A stretch of 64,000 nt of DNA, taken from the NCBI GenBank assembly GCA_030684395.1, contig JAUXTT010000017.1:248001-312000 (forward strand), read 5' to 3'. A program made the translations under genes and the position numbers. The notes below the pieces were generated by a model. That model ran no database searches. It was given only the letters and a program-made list of their open reading frames with translations, and was not told the DNA's origin. The stretch is from Bacteroidota bacterium (GTDB taxonomy: Bacteria; Bacteroidota; Bacteroidia; B-17B0; Aurantibacillaceae). This document shows positions 47,299 through 55,433 of the stretch, piece by piece (within the stretch, counting starts at the first letter, position 1; each line of letters starts with the position of its first letter).

Positions 47299-47646
47299 TT
47301 ATTTCTTATTTTTTCTATAGTGAATATATGCCTGTTTCTCAGCCTTTTCGCCAACTCCAAAAAAGTCTAGTGTATATTTTGGAGAAGTCCAGGATTCGAT
47401 AAGTTCTTTAGATACTTCTTTTTTGGTAACAAGTTTAAAATACATCGCAGGAAAATCCTGACAATTGAAATAAACCACCTCAGTATTTTTATTTAAAAGT
47501 TCTTCAAACTCTTTGTATTTTTCTTTGGTATCGATACTTGCTGAACAAAAGAAATAAGTATGTTCAGAGGTTTGCATAAAATTGGTTTTGTTACTAAAAC
47601 CAGAAATTATAACTATTAAAAATCCGAGTAATAAAAATTTTTTCAT
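47299..47646 (-). CDS. Small secreted protein, first gene of adhesin module 1
   Basis: A 115-residue protein with a signal peptide (MKKFLLLGFLIVIISGFSNK). The mature part reads as strand (TYFFCSASI), helix (KEKYKEFEELLNKN), strands (TEVVYFNCQDFPAMYFKLV) and a C-terminal strand before a basic tail (YIHYRKNKK). Two cysteines are present. No family is recognised. It precedes the 4145-residue adhesin by 30 bases and occupies the same place as the 130-residue protein of the other module. Confidence 0.7.
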   Translation of the reverse strand: MKKFLLLGFLIVIISGFSNKTNFMQTSEHTYFFCSASIDTKEKYKEFEELLNKNTEVVYFNCQDFPAMYFKLVTKKEVSKELIESWTSPKYTLDFFGVGEKAEKQAYIHYRKNKK

Positions 47647-47957
47647 TTATCTGTTCTCTTTTTAAATAAATCGTTATGAGTACTTTAACAATCTACCAAA
47701 GCTAATAAAACAAAGTTAAAAAAGCTAAAAAAATGAGATTAAATTTGATAATTACCGGAAAATTATAGATGAACAGTAGTAAAAAAATAATGAAGTGATC
47801 GATTTTCTCGACAAAAGAGTTATGAAAAATTTGATTCGGAGCTTTTAATAGATGATTTAGAGTATTTTACGAAAGTTATTTCCCCTTTAATCGAAATCAA
47901 TTAATGTATAATGAAAAGTTGTTAATTTATTCGATAAAGAATTTCTATCAAAAGGAT
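47647..47957. other. 311-base intergenic region
   Basis: AT-rich. On the minus strand it has two TAnnTTTG matches (TAGCTTTG at 47704-47697, TAACTTTG at 47718-47711) that could start module 1, both without a TTG at the right distance. On the plus strand it contains most of a possible broken ORF. No stable hairpin or RNA gene seen. Confidence 0.4.
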
Positions 47958-47978
47958 TTAGTCAACAGCTATAGATAA
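47794..47978 (+). pseudogene. Possible decayed ORF remnant
   Basis: Two short plus-strand reading frames look like real protein joined by a frameshift. The first (47794-47904, no start codon) contains SYEKFDSELLIDDLEYFTKV, and the second (47904-47978) reads MYNEKLLIYSIKNFYQKDL. Both have amphipathic helical patterns. A distant resemblance to RteC-type regulators crossed my mind but is too weak to assert. The second piece runs into the 3' end of the ThiE-like gene on the other strand. It could be chance. Confidence 0.2.
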
Positions 47979-48590
47979 CTCCCTGCATTTTGCAATGATC
48001 CTCATGTATTCATCCAGAGGTTCTTTGCTATTCCAAATACATGAATTTAACGCCATACCATAAAATCCCAGTTCATTTATCTTTTCTATGCGCTTAACAT
48101 CTACCCCGCCACGTGCAACTATATTTTTTCCACTTTTATTAATTGCAGCTCTAATTCCATCTTCATAAAACCCGCTTTGGAATCTTCCTGTAAGGGAATC
48201 GAAAATAGGGGAGAGAAATACATAATCAAAACTAATTTTTGGTTCATCATATAAAGTAATGAGCTTAGTATGAGATGTGGTTTTAATAAGGTCGGTTTTT
48301 GCTATTCCAAGCGTAATTTTTCTCCACCAGTTTTTAAACGATTTTTTAAGATGTGTTTTAGTGTAGTGAACACCCTTTAGATTGTATTTACGGGCCAACT
48401 GATGGTGTGAATGAATAACGATACGAGAATGGAATTGTGCGGGGATTGCTTCAATTATTTTCTTCATTTGCTTGGTAGAAAGTCTTGGCTTCCTTAAATG
48501 ATAAGTTTCCAAACCATTTTCAAAAAGTTTGGTAACAATTTCCGTTTCGGTTTCATTGAAGCCCGATCTTGAAAGCAATACTATAATCAT
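47958..48590 (-). CDS. ThiE/TenI-like thiamine phosphate synthase-family protein
   Basis: A 210-residue TIM-barrel protein, normal length for the ThiE/TenI family. Family-like segments: TYHLRKPRLSTKQM near the N-terminus, GVHYTKTHLKK, FDYVFLSPIFDS, and VARGGVDVKRIEKINELGFYGMALNS at the phosphate-binding end. The ThiE active-site pattern is only partly kept: there is no GQxD motif after GVH. It may therefore be a TenI-like tautomerase or a divergent ThiE. No other thiamine genes are in the window. It follows the GGGPS-family gene by about 100 bases, a gap that contains a palindromic repeat. Confidence 0.75.
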   Translation of the reverse strand: MIIVLLSRSGFNETETEIVTKLFENGLETYHLRKPRLSTKQMKKIIEAIPAQFHSRIVIHSHHQLARKYNLKGVHYTKTHLKKSFKNWWRKITLGIAKTDLIKTTSHTKLITLYDEPKISFDYVFLSPIFDSLTGRFQSGFYEDGIRAAINKSGKNIVARGGVDVKRIEKINELGFYGMALNSCIWNSKEPLDEYMRIIAKCRELSIAVD

Positions 48591-48621
48591 TTGTGATTTT
48601 TATTATATTAATTGCTAAATG

Positions 48622-48641
48622 CCTGCCTGACCTCGGGCAGG
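48622..48641. repeat. REP-like palindrome, intergenic copy
   Basis: CCTGCCTGACCTCGGGCAGG: 6-base perfect arms (CCTGCC/GGCAGG) in the gap between the GGGPS-family and ThiE-like genes. Its reverse complement aligns with the copy inside mtgA as CCTGCCCG-n3/4-TCAGGC(A/G)GG. Confidence 0.55.
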
Positions 48642-48689
48642 GAATGCAGCAAGCACGTTTTGGAATTGTAAAATTTACGCTTGCCTGTT

Positions 48690-49409
48690 TCATGTAAACA
48701 AATCCTTAAGTTCCTGAAGCAAATGTATATTTTTTTCCAATGCGTTACCAATTACAATAATATCTGCGCCTGCCTCCTTCACTTTTTTTGCCTTTTCTTT
48801 GCTATCAATGCCGCCACCTACAATCAGGGGTATAGAAATGTTCCTTTTTACCTTTTTAATCATATTTTTGGGAATGGTGGATTTTGCTCCGCTCCCTGCT
48901 TCCAGGTATATCAGTTTTTTACCTAGCATTTCTCCGGCTATGGCAGTCTTCACAACCATATCAATTTCTTTGGCAGCAATCGGTTTTGTTTTACTTACTT
49001 TTTCAGTTGTTGACTTACGTTCCCCTTCCACCAAAATATATCCTGTTGGTATTGCCTCCAGCTTTTTTTGTTTGATGATATGAGCCGACTCAACTTGTTT
49101 TCCAATTAAGTAGTCCGGATTTCTTCCTGAGATAAGGCTTAAAAAAAGTATAGCATCGGCATTGCCATCAATTTGGTGGCTATCACCGGGAAAAATAACA
49201 ACCGGCAAAGAGGTGATCTTTTTTATTTGTTTAACTGCATGGTTTATCTCTCCTTTTTTCAAAGTACTGCCTCCAACAAAAAACATATCTGCAATAAAAG
49301 AAGCTTCAGTTACAACCTGCTCATTAAACTTTTCAGGGTCAATGAGAACTGCTAAAAGGCAAGACTTTTTCTTGATTTTTTTTACAATTGCGGCGTAAAT
49401 CTGAGACAT
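48690..49409 (-). CDS. Geranylgeranylglyceryl phosphate synthase family (GGGPS/PcrB) protein
   Basis: A 239-residue TIM-barrel prenyltransferase of the GGGPS/PcrB family, which joins a polyprenyl diphosphate to glycerol-1-phosphate. Conserved segments in order: AVLIDPEKF, FFVGGSTL, FPGDSHQI, TGYILVEGE, LIYLEAGSGAKSTIP, LIVGGGIDS and GADIIVIGNALEK. Bacteroidota carry a known group II GGGPS whose members make ether-lipid precursors in vitro; the physiological product in bacteria is not settled. A strong Shine-Dalgarno (AAAGGAGA) sits just before the ATG, unusual in this phylum. It follows the phosphopantetheinyl transferase gene by 25 bases. Confidence 0.9.
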   Translation of the reverse strand: MSQIYAAIVKKIKKKSCLLAVLIDPEKFNEQVVTEASFIADMFFVGGSTLKKGEINHAVKQIKKITSLPVVIFPGDSHQIDGNADAILFLSLISGRNPDYLIGKQVESAHIIKQKKLEAIPTGYILVEGERKSTTEKVSKTKPIAAKEIDMVVKTAIAGEMLGKKLIYLEAGSGAKSTIPKNMIKKVKRNISIPLIVGGGIDSKEKAKKVKEAGADIIVIGNALEKNIHLLQELKDLFT

Positions 49410-49434
49410 AAATCTCCTTTATTCTTTTATTAAT

Positions 49435-50007
49435 TCAAATTGGGTATACCAATATGTAGTTACCTACTTTTTGATAGTGTAAGGTATAGTTTTTTTTGTA
49501 ATTGGGTAACACTATTTCTCCCTTTATTTCGCCACCTCTTACATTGTAATCAAAAGGGGTGATACACAAATGCTCCTTAAAATTAATATTTCGTTCACCA
49601 TGAATCTTAAAAAGGGTTTCCTTTGCTGCCCAATAAACCAAAAGCTTTTCAACGTCCGCCTCCGTCAAGTTGTTCCTTTCTTCTTCTCTTAAAAACTTAT
49701 GTGCAATTGTAAAAACCTTGTCCCTTATTAATTCAATATCAATTCCGGTAGACTCCTTTTCATTTACACAAATAGCGACTTTATCATGCGAATGTGATAT
49801 TGAAATATGTTCGGAATGACTTTTTAAATATGGCTTTCCACTTGCATGGTATGCCAAAATGCACTCTTCATTATTAAACAATTTGTTTAGCAAAAGTCGA
49901 ATGCCATTAGCTTCCAACTCGCGCTTACCTGGCGCCTCAATGGTAGAAATATCAAGCAATCCGAAACGACTGTATTGATTTATTTGTATAATTTGAATAT
50001 CTGTCAA
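49435..50007 (-). CDS. 4'-phosphopantetheinyl transferase superfamily protein
   Basis: A 190-residue Sfp/AcpT-type enzyme that transfers the phosphopantetheine arm from CoA to a carrier protein. The two signature motifs are present: GIDIELIRDKV (GxDxE) and YWAAKETLFKIHGE (WxxKE). Upstream, SISHSHDKVAICV matches the family SHS block. The ORF has no internal Met near its start and an in-frame stop close upstream, so the TTG at 50007 is the likely initiation codon. It is divergent from ahcY and forms an operon-like row with the GGGPS-family and ThiE-like genes. Confidence 0.88.
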   Translation of the reverse strand: MTDIQIIQINQYSRFGLLDISTIEAPGKRELEANGIRLLLNKLFNNEECILAYHASGKPYLKSHSEHISISHSHDKVAICVNEKESTGIDIELIRDKVFTIAHKFLREEERNNLTEADVEKLLVYWAAKETLFKIHGERNINFKEHLCITPFDYNVRGGEIKGEIVLPNYKKNYTLHYQKVGNYILVYPI

Positions 50008-50068
50008 GTTCCAACAAAATTAAGCTTATTATTGGCATTTACATCATCTGAAACTTCTTAAAATTTAA

Positions 50069-50099
50069 TTGGTAGTTAATGAGATATGCCGTATTTTTG
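50069..50099 (+). promoter_or_regulatory. Promoter of ahcY
   Basis: TTG (50069-50071), 20-base spacer, TATTTTTG (50092-50099), matching the Bacteroidota consensus; ATG at 50142. Confidence 0.65.
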
Positions 50100-50141
50100 C
50101 ATAGTTAAAAAGAAATCTTTAATACCTAAATAAAAATAAAA

Positions 50142-51461
50142 ATGGCAGCAGTTGCAACAGACAAGTACATTAAGTACAAAGTGAAAGACATCTCATTGGC
50201 AGAATGGGGCAGAAAAGAAATTAAATTGGCAGAAGAAGAAATGCCGGGATTAATGTCGTTACGTAAAGAATACGGAGCATCTCAACCTCTAAAAGGAGCG
50301 CGTATTGCAGGTTGTTTACACATGACAATTCAAACAGCGGTTTTAATTGAAACATTAACAGCATTAGGAGCAGAGGTTACCTGGTCTTCATGTAATATTT
50401 TCTCTACACAAGATCACGCAGCGGCAGCAATTGCAGCAGCAGGTATTCAAGTATACGCATGGAAAGGTATGAACGCTGAAGAGTTTGACTGGTGTATTGA
50501 ACAAACTTTATGGTTTGGAGAAGGTCGTCAGCCATTGAACATGATTTTAGATGATGGTGGTGACTTAACAAACTTAGTGTTTGATAAATTCCCTGAGTTA
50601 GCTGCAGGCATCAAAGGATTATCTGAAGAAACTACAACAGGTGTTCACCGTTTGCATGAGCGTATGGCTAAAGGAACTTTATTGGTGCCAGCTATCAACA
50701 TCAACGATTCAGTTACTAAATCTAAATTCGATAACAAATACGGTTGCCGTGAGTCATTGGTTGATGCGATCCGTCGTGCTACTGATGTTATGATGGCAGG
50801 TAAAGTTGCTGTTGTTGCAGGATACGGTGATGTTGGAAAAGGTTCTGCTGAGTCTTTATCCTCTCAAGGTGTTCGTGTTATCGTTACTGAGATCGATCCT
50901 ATTTGTGCTTTACAAGCTGCAATGGATGGTTACCAGGTTCTTAAAATGGACAATGTTGTTGGCATCGCTGATATCATTGTTACTACTACAGGAAATAAAG
51001 ACATCGTAGTTGGTCGTCATTTCGAAAAAATGAAACATGGTGCTATCGTTTGTAACATTGGTCACTTCGATACTGAAATTGATATGGCTTGGTTAAACAA
51101 AACTTACGGAGCTACTAAAGATGTTATTAAGCCACAGGTTGACAAATATACTATCAACGGTAAAGACATCATTGTATTGGCCGAAGGTCGTTTGGTTAAC
51201 TTAGGTTGTGCTACAGGTCATCCAAGTTTTGTAATGAGTAATTCATTTACTAACCAAACTTTGGCTCAATTAGAATTATGGACAAACACAGCTGCTTATG
51301 AGAAAAAAGTATATGTGTTACCTAAAATTTTAGATGAGAAAGTAGCTCGTTTACACTTAGCTAAAATTGGTGTTGAATTAGATACATTAAATCAGGAACA
51401 AGCTGATTATATTGGTGTAAAAGTGGAAGGTCCTTTCAAAAGTGATGCTTACCGTTATTAA
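50142..51461 (+). CDS. ahcY: Adenosylhomocysteinase (S-adenosylhomocysteine hydrolase)
   Basis: A 439-residue cytoplasmic enzyme, full length for the family. It splits S-adenosylhomocysteine into adenosine and homocysteine, clearing the inhibitory product of methylation. Signatures: [32 protein letters not shown], the NAD-binding [37 protein letters not shown] and the C-terminal [13 protein letters not shown]. Its codon use is markedly biased (GGT, CGT and GTT frequent), as expected for a highly expressed gene. It has its own promoter and a strong downstream hairpin. Confidence 0.98.
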   Translation: MAAVATDKYIKYKVKDISLAEWGRKEIKLAEEEMPGLMSLRKEYGASQPLKGARIAGCLHMTIQTAVLIETLTALGAEVTWSSCNIFSTQDHAAAAIAAAGIQVYAWKGMNAEEFDWCIEQTLWFGEGRQPLNMILDDGGDLTNLVFDKFPELAAGIKGLSEETTTGVHRLHERMAKGTLLVPAININDSVTKSKFDNKYGCRESLVDAIRRATDVMMAGKVAVVAGYGDVGKGSAESLSSQGVRVIVTEIDPICALQAAMDGYQVLKMDNVVGIADIIVTTTGNKDIVVGRHFEKMKHGAIVCNIGHFDTEIDMAWLNKTYGATKDVIKPQVDKYTINGKDIIVLAEGRLVNLGCATGHPSFVMSNSFTNQTLAQLELWTNTAAYEKKVYVLPKILDEKVARLHLAKIGVELDTLNQEQADYIGVKVEGPFKSDAYRY

Positions 51462-51510
51462 TTTATGATATATGATGTTTGATTTTAGAATTAAAACATC
51501 GTGATGACAA

Positions 51511-51539
51511 AAAACCCGTTTCGAAATGAAACGGGTTTT
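51511..51539. terminator. Bidirectional terminator between ahcY and the glycosyltransferase
   Basis: An 11-base perfect stem (AAAACCCGTTT/AAACGGGTTTT) with a 7-base loop, flanked by A-tracts on the left and T-tracts on the right, so it can stop transcripts from both convergent genes. Confidence 0.85.
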
Positions 51540-51541
51540 TT

Positions 51542-52732
51542 TTATAATGTCTTATAGAACGCAATTAACTCTGCTATGAGTTTGGTATTATCAAATTTCT
51601 CCTCAATAAATTTTCGGGCATTATGAGAAATTTTTTCTTTGAGCTCTTTGTTGTTTATCAATAGTTTTATAGCATCAGCAAATTCCTTTGGAGAGTCCGC
51701 AATTAAAATATTTTCTCCATGCTTTACCTGAATTCCTTCTGCACCAATACTCGTAGAAATTATTACTTTCCCAAGCGCTAACCCTTCTACAATTTTTATG
51801 CGCATCCCACTACCCGATTGCAGGGGAACTATCATTACTTCATGTTGGTTATAAAAATCAATGTTATTATCAATGGCTCCCTGAACTTCTAAATTACCTT
51901 CCGCAAACTCAATGTACTTATCGGGCATAAAACGTCCTGCCAATTTAAATTCTACTTTTTCGTTTTTCAAATAGGGCCCCCACACTTCATCTAAAAACCA
52001 ATCCACCGCTTCTATATTTGGCATCCAATCCATAGAGGCTAAATGAAAAAAAGTGTTTGAACGAATATTGCTTTTATCAACCTTATATCGGTTCAATAAA
52101 ATTCCTGTTGGCGAAACACAATACTTTTTTTTAAGTCCCAATCCTTTCATGAGATGCATATCATAAGAAGTGATAGGAACGATACCATCAACCTGATCAA
52201 GTATTGCCAGCTCTAATTTTTTCAGCCTTTTATTTTGCAAGCTTAAATACCACTTTTTTAAAGTACTCTTTTCGTTTTTTATCAAACGATCCCAAATAAG
52301 ATGTTCTACATTGTGAGCGCGAAGTGTAATCTTTGCTTTGCTGTGTTTTTTTATCAGACTCATATAAGGCGCCATAAACAAGCCTTCTATATGAATAATG
52401 TCAAATGCATTTTCCTGTAATTTTTTTATGACCGCTTCTTCAAACTCTTTGAAAAGAAAACGTGAAACAAAAAAAGATTGAGAACTGAATAAATTAAGTA
52501 ATGCTCCTATCGGCTTTACATCAGTATCGCGGTACACTGAAACATAATTGCTTTGTTTCTTAAATTCTTCCGGAACCAGTTCATCATCTTTGAAATGCTT
52601 TTTTGTGTTAACCGTAAGTAAATGCAACTCTACTCCATTATCAATAAACCCTTTTGCCATATTATAAACAGCAATTGAACTTCCATCATTTGGAGGATAG
52701 GGTGCTTTGTTGCTTATCTGTAAAATATGCAT
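51542..52732 (-). CDS. Glycosyltransferase family 4-like protein
   Basis: A 396-residue GT-B fold enzyme. I use the ATG at 52732 (MHILQISNKAPYPPNDG) rather than the TTG nine bases upstream. The N-terminal half has the acceptor-side strand and loop; the C-terminal half has the donor-binding part: FFHLASMDWMPNIEAVDWF, FKLAGRFMP, VMIVPLQSGSGMRIKIVEGLALGK and ISTSIGAEGI, matching family 4 (PF13692-type). It probably adds a sugar to LPS, capsule or a glycoprotein. The first 25 codons are closely related to a fragment at 57389-57535. It shares a bidirectional terminator with ahcY. Confidence 0.9.
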   Translation of the reverse strand: MHILQISNKAPYPPNDGSSIAVYNMAKGFIDNGVELHLLTVNTKKHFKDDELVPEEFKKQSNYVSVYRDTDVKPIGALLNLFSSQSFFVSRFLFKEFEEAVIKKLQENAFDIIHIEGLFMAPYMSLIKKHSKAKITLRAHNVEHLIWDRLIKNEKSTLKKWYLSLQNKRLKKLELAILDQVDGIVPITSYDMHLMKGLGLKKKYCVSPTGILLNRYKVDKSNIRSNTFFHLASMDWMPNIEAVDWFLDEVWGPYLKNEKVEFKLAGRFMPDKYIEFAEGNLEVQGAIDNNIDFYNQHEVMIVPLQSGSGMRIKIVEGLALGKVIISTSIGAEGIQVKHGENILIADSPKEFADAIKLLINNKELKEKISHNARKFIEEKFDNTKLIAELIAFYKTL

Positions 52733-52849
52733 TGAGGTCAAAAGTAAGAAGTAAAAAGGAGAAAGCCAATCGAAGTCTTCCTTTCGGGCAAGAACTTTTC
52801 AATGCAATAATCCGATTCACTTGTAGATATGACAAAATCTTAAAGCAAA

Positions 52850-52880
52850 AATTCCCCGAAGCTATAAACAACGGGGAATT
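52850..52880 (-). terminator. Terminator after the 535-aa T9SS protein
   Basis: A 9-base perfect stem (AATTCCCCG/CGGGGAATT) with a 13-base loop and a T run on the minus strand, 23 bases after the stop codon. Confidence 0.7.
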
Positions 52881-52903
52881 GAGCTTATGTTTCGACAACA
52901 AAA

Positions 52904-54511
52904 TTAATAGTTACCCAAAATAATCACTTTTTGAACGTTAACCTCATTCCCATTAACAATTCTCAAAGTATACGTTCCATCGGACTGGCCTTGTAAATCG
53001 ATTGTTTCGGTTACTGAAGTTGCATTTTGCTTCTTCACCAATCGTCCTGTCATATCGTATACTTCCATAAACATGTTATTTGAATTATTAAATTCGTTTA
53101 GCTGAACCGTAAAAATTCCTTTATTAGGGTTTGGAAATACCACCAGGTTTTCCCTGCTTCCCATGTCAAAAGTTCCTAATTTGGCCGGGCTAACTTCTTC
53201 GTTACCTCTTATTTCCTTCTGTAACATTCTCTGTACAATATCGTAATGAATTCCTATAGTTAAACTTTTCACTTCATTACATGGACTTTTGCTGATGTTA
53301 TGTTTTAATAAATAATACCCTTCCAATGCCAAGGTAGTCGTAAAGCTTGATGTAATGTAAGTAGCAATTAATGTTCCCTGATTGAAATTCGCATCAGAAT
53401 TGTAAAGATACCATACGTGATTGCCTGACACAGAAGAAGAAGGAGAAATTGTTAAGGTACCAGCGCTTGTGTTTGCAATGTCACTCGTAACAAAGCCAGC
53501 ATCCATGTTAGCCGCAGCACTTGGGTCTGATACTACGTTTGCCGTCAGCGAAGTAATACAACCGGTGAAATTATCGGTTACCAATACATGATATGAACCA
53601 AATCCATATGCACTTGTATTAAGATTAGATGTAGTAACAGGTAAAACTGTATACATTCCATTAACTGGAGCATACGACCATTGGTAGCTGAACGATCCTG
53701 TTCCGGCATAAGCATTTAAATTTGGGAAAACAGCTCCTGTACAAAGTGAATAGTGGTTTGTCCACCCTTTAACTTTTGGGTTTGGTAATATAGTTATGTT
53801 TACATTATCAGACTTGGTACAAGTCAAAGTTTGAGTCATAGATGTGCTCGCAGTATTGTAAACTACACTGCCAGTAAGTGTATAAGTTGAATTTGCAGTT
53901 GGTGTTACCACTACTGATGACTGTGTGCCTCCACCAGGATTCCATGAATAAGTTGAAGCACCAGAGCCAGTTAGTTGAACAGAACCTCCCTGACAAACAG
54001 ATTGATCTGCACCGGCATTTACATTAGGAAGAGGTCTCGTATATAAGTAATTCGAACGCTGTCTGATACCGGTTGCTACGTCCGAACCAACGTAATAAAT
54101 ACGGATGTTTAGCCCCTGCGAATAATTAAATGAAGCGCCCAAAGCTCCTGGTGCCGGCAGTTGAACTGCATACACACCGTTATATGGCCAATTTGCTGCA
54201 GGAATCGAAGCAATTAAAATACCGTTTGAATTTCCTACCGCATTGTATACTTTATAGGTGCCAGTGAGAGTATTTGGAATAGGCCACGCATTTCCATTGT
54301 TTATTCCGTATATCGACTTGTTTTTGACGTAAACCACTCCACCCATACATACATCATTCCAAGCCCATTCACCAATACTGCCTGACGAATTTGTGAATCC
54401 CCAAACCATTGAGAAACCTACCAGGTCTGCCATAGGGGCAGCAGAGGCCTTTACTGCTTTGGTGCTTACTAAAATCACCAGTAAAAAAAGAGCTAATTTG
54501 ATTTTTTTCAT
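52904..54511 (-). CDS. T9SS type A secreted protein with Ig/PKD-like domains
   Basis: A 535-residue protein with a signal peptide ending near KASA. The N-terminal domain of about 150 residues (MADLVGFSMVWGFTNSSG, WNDVCMGGVVYV) is not recognised. Ig/PKD-like domains follow (NAGADQSVCQGGSVQLTGSG, YSWNPGGGTQSSVVVTP, FSYQWSYAPVNGMYTV). The last 75 residues are a T9SS type A sorting domain (VVFPNPNKGIFTVQLNEF, MTGRLVKKQNA, GTYTLRIVNGNE). A surface or secreted fate is predicted; no enzyme motif is seen. It is a single gene with its own terminator. I found no convincing promoter in the 168 bases upstream. Confidence 0.88.
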   Translation of the reverse strand: MKKIKLALFLLVILVSTKAVKASAAPMADLVGFSMVWGFTNSSGSIGEWAWNDVCMGGVVYVKNKSIYGINNGNAWPIPNTLTGTYKVYNAVGNSNGILIASIPAANWPYNGVYAVQLPAPGALGASFNYSQGLNIRIYYVGSDVATGIRQRSNYLYTRPLPNVNAGADQSVCQGGSVQLTGSGASTYSWNPGGGTQSSVVVTPTANSTYTLTGSVVYNTASTSMTQTLTCTKSDNVNITILPNPKVKGWTNHYSLCTGAVFPNLNAYAGTGSFSYQWSYAPVNGMYTVLPVTTSNLNTSAYGFGSYHVLVTDNFTGCITSLTANVVSDPSAAANMDAGFVTSDIANTSAGTLTISPSSSVSGNHVWYLYNSDANFNQGTLIATYITSSFTTTLALEGYYLLKHNISKSPCNEVKSLTIGIHYDIVQRMLQKEIRGNEEVSPAKLGTFDMGSRENLVVFPNPNKGIFTVQLNEFNNSNNMFMEVYDMTGRLVKKQNATSVTETIDLQGQSDGTYTLRIVNGNEVNVQKVIILGNY

Positions 54512-54679
54512 TGCATTTATTTTTTATTCACCTACTCTATTAACGCTTTTCGGCTTCCGCGTTTCGGCGGTGAAATTGAAAAATAAATACGCAGAAAATT
54601 TACCGATTGATATACGAACGAAAGTAATTTATATTCGTAGCGACAATAAAAAAATACGTAAGGGTGATCTGGAAATTAG

Positions 54680-55426
54680 TTAAAGACCGGTAAGCAAATC
54701 TACTACCAGATCCCTTTTTCTTGTCGCCACAGGGACTTTTGAACCATCTTTCATTACTACCATATTATCCAGTTTTTCGTAGCAAAATAAATAGTTCGTG
54801 TTTACAAGATGGGATTGGTGAATTCTTATAAACCCGTGTCCTGCTAACATCTCATCAAATTCCTTAATAAGTCTGGAAACCATTATTACTTTACCATCCT
54901 TAAGAATAGCTTTAGTGTAACTTCCTTCTGATTCAAAACGCAACACATCTTCTGTGTCTAATGAATATATTCGTTCAACCGTTTTTAACACGATTTTTTG
55001 TTTACCTTTCTGTGATAGAACAAGATTTTCGAGTAAAGCCTTAATCTGAATTCCATGTTGACTCCGGTCATTGATCCGGCTTGCTTTTTTTACAGCACTA
55101 ATCAATAGCTCCATTGATACTGGTTTCAACAAATAATCAACAGCGCTCCAACGGATAGCATCAATTGCGAATTCCTCATGAGCTGTGGTAAATACCACAT
55201 TAAAATCAATTTCAATGAATCGTTTCAAAAGATCAAAGCCGCTACCGTCCTGCATTTCCACGTCCAAAAAAACCAAATCAGGAGATAGCCTTTGGATAAG
55301 TTCCATACCTCCTTCAACAGAAGATGCTTCAGCAACCACTTCAACATCTTCCTTAATTACATTAAGCATCTCTTTCAATAAAATGCGGCAATTTTCCTCA
55401 TCATCAATAATAATACATCTTAGCAT
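54680..55426 (-). CDS. LytTR-family response regulator
   Basis: A 248-residue regulator. The ATG at 55426 starts directly at the receiver domain (MLRCIIIDDEENCRILL); the track extends 17 codons into the kinase gene from a weaker start. Receiver features: acidic pair DD near residue 8, phosphorylation Asp in PDLVFLDVEMQDGSG, Thr in VVFTTAHEEF and Lys in YLLKPVSME. The C-terminal 100 residues are the LytTR DNA-binding domain (DTEDVLRFESEGSYTKAIL, GHGFIRIHQSHLVNTNYL). It is the partner of the kinase that ends 7 bases upstream. Target genes are unknown; no repeated LytTR site was identified. Confidence 0.93.
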   Translation of the reverse strand: MLRCIIIDDEENCRILLKEMLNVIKEDVEVVAEASSVEGGMELIQRLSPDLVFLDVEMQDGSGFDLLKRFIEIDFNVVFTTAHEEFAIDAIRWSAVDYLLKPVSMELLISAVKKASRINDRSQHGIQIKALLENLVLSQKGKQKIVLKTVERIYSLDTEDVLRFESEGSYTKAILKDGKVIMVSRLIKEFDEMLAGHGFIRIHQSHLVNTNYLFCYEKLDNMVVMKDGSKVPVATRKRDLVVDLLTGL

Positions 55427-55433
55427 AATAAAT

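Noticed and set aside
47794-47978. Assignment of the broken frames to RteC-type regulators
   Set aside because: The resemblance is limited to a few aromatic and acidic positions in helices and cannot be separated from chance without a search.
48681-49398. Several plus-strand ORFs across the GGGPS-family gene
   Set aside because: The minus-strand frame carries all family motifs; the others are shadows.
54512-54679. Plus-strand ORF 54393-54683 covering the gap upstream of the 535-residue T9SS gene
   Set aside because: Its first half is antisense to a clear signal peptide; the second half has no recognisable features. The gap itself shows no convincing promoter or hairpin.
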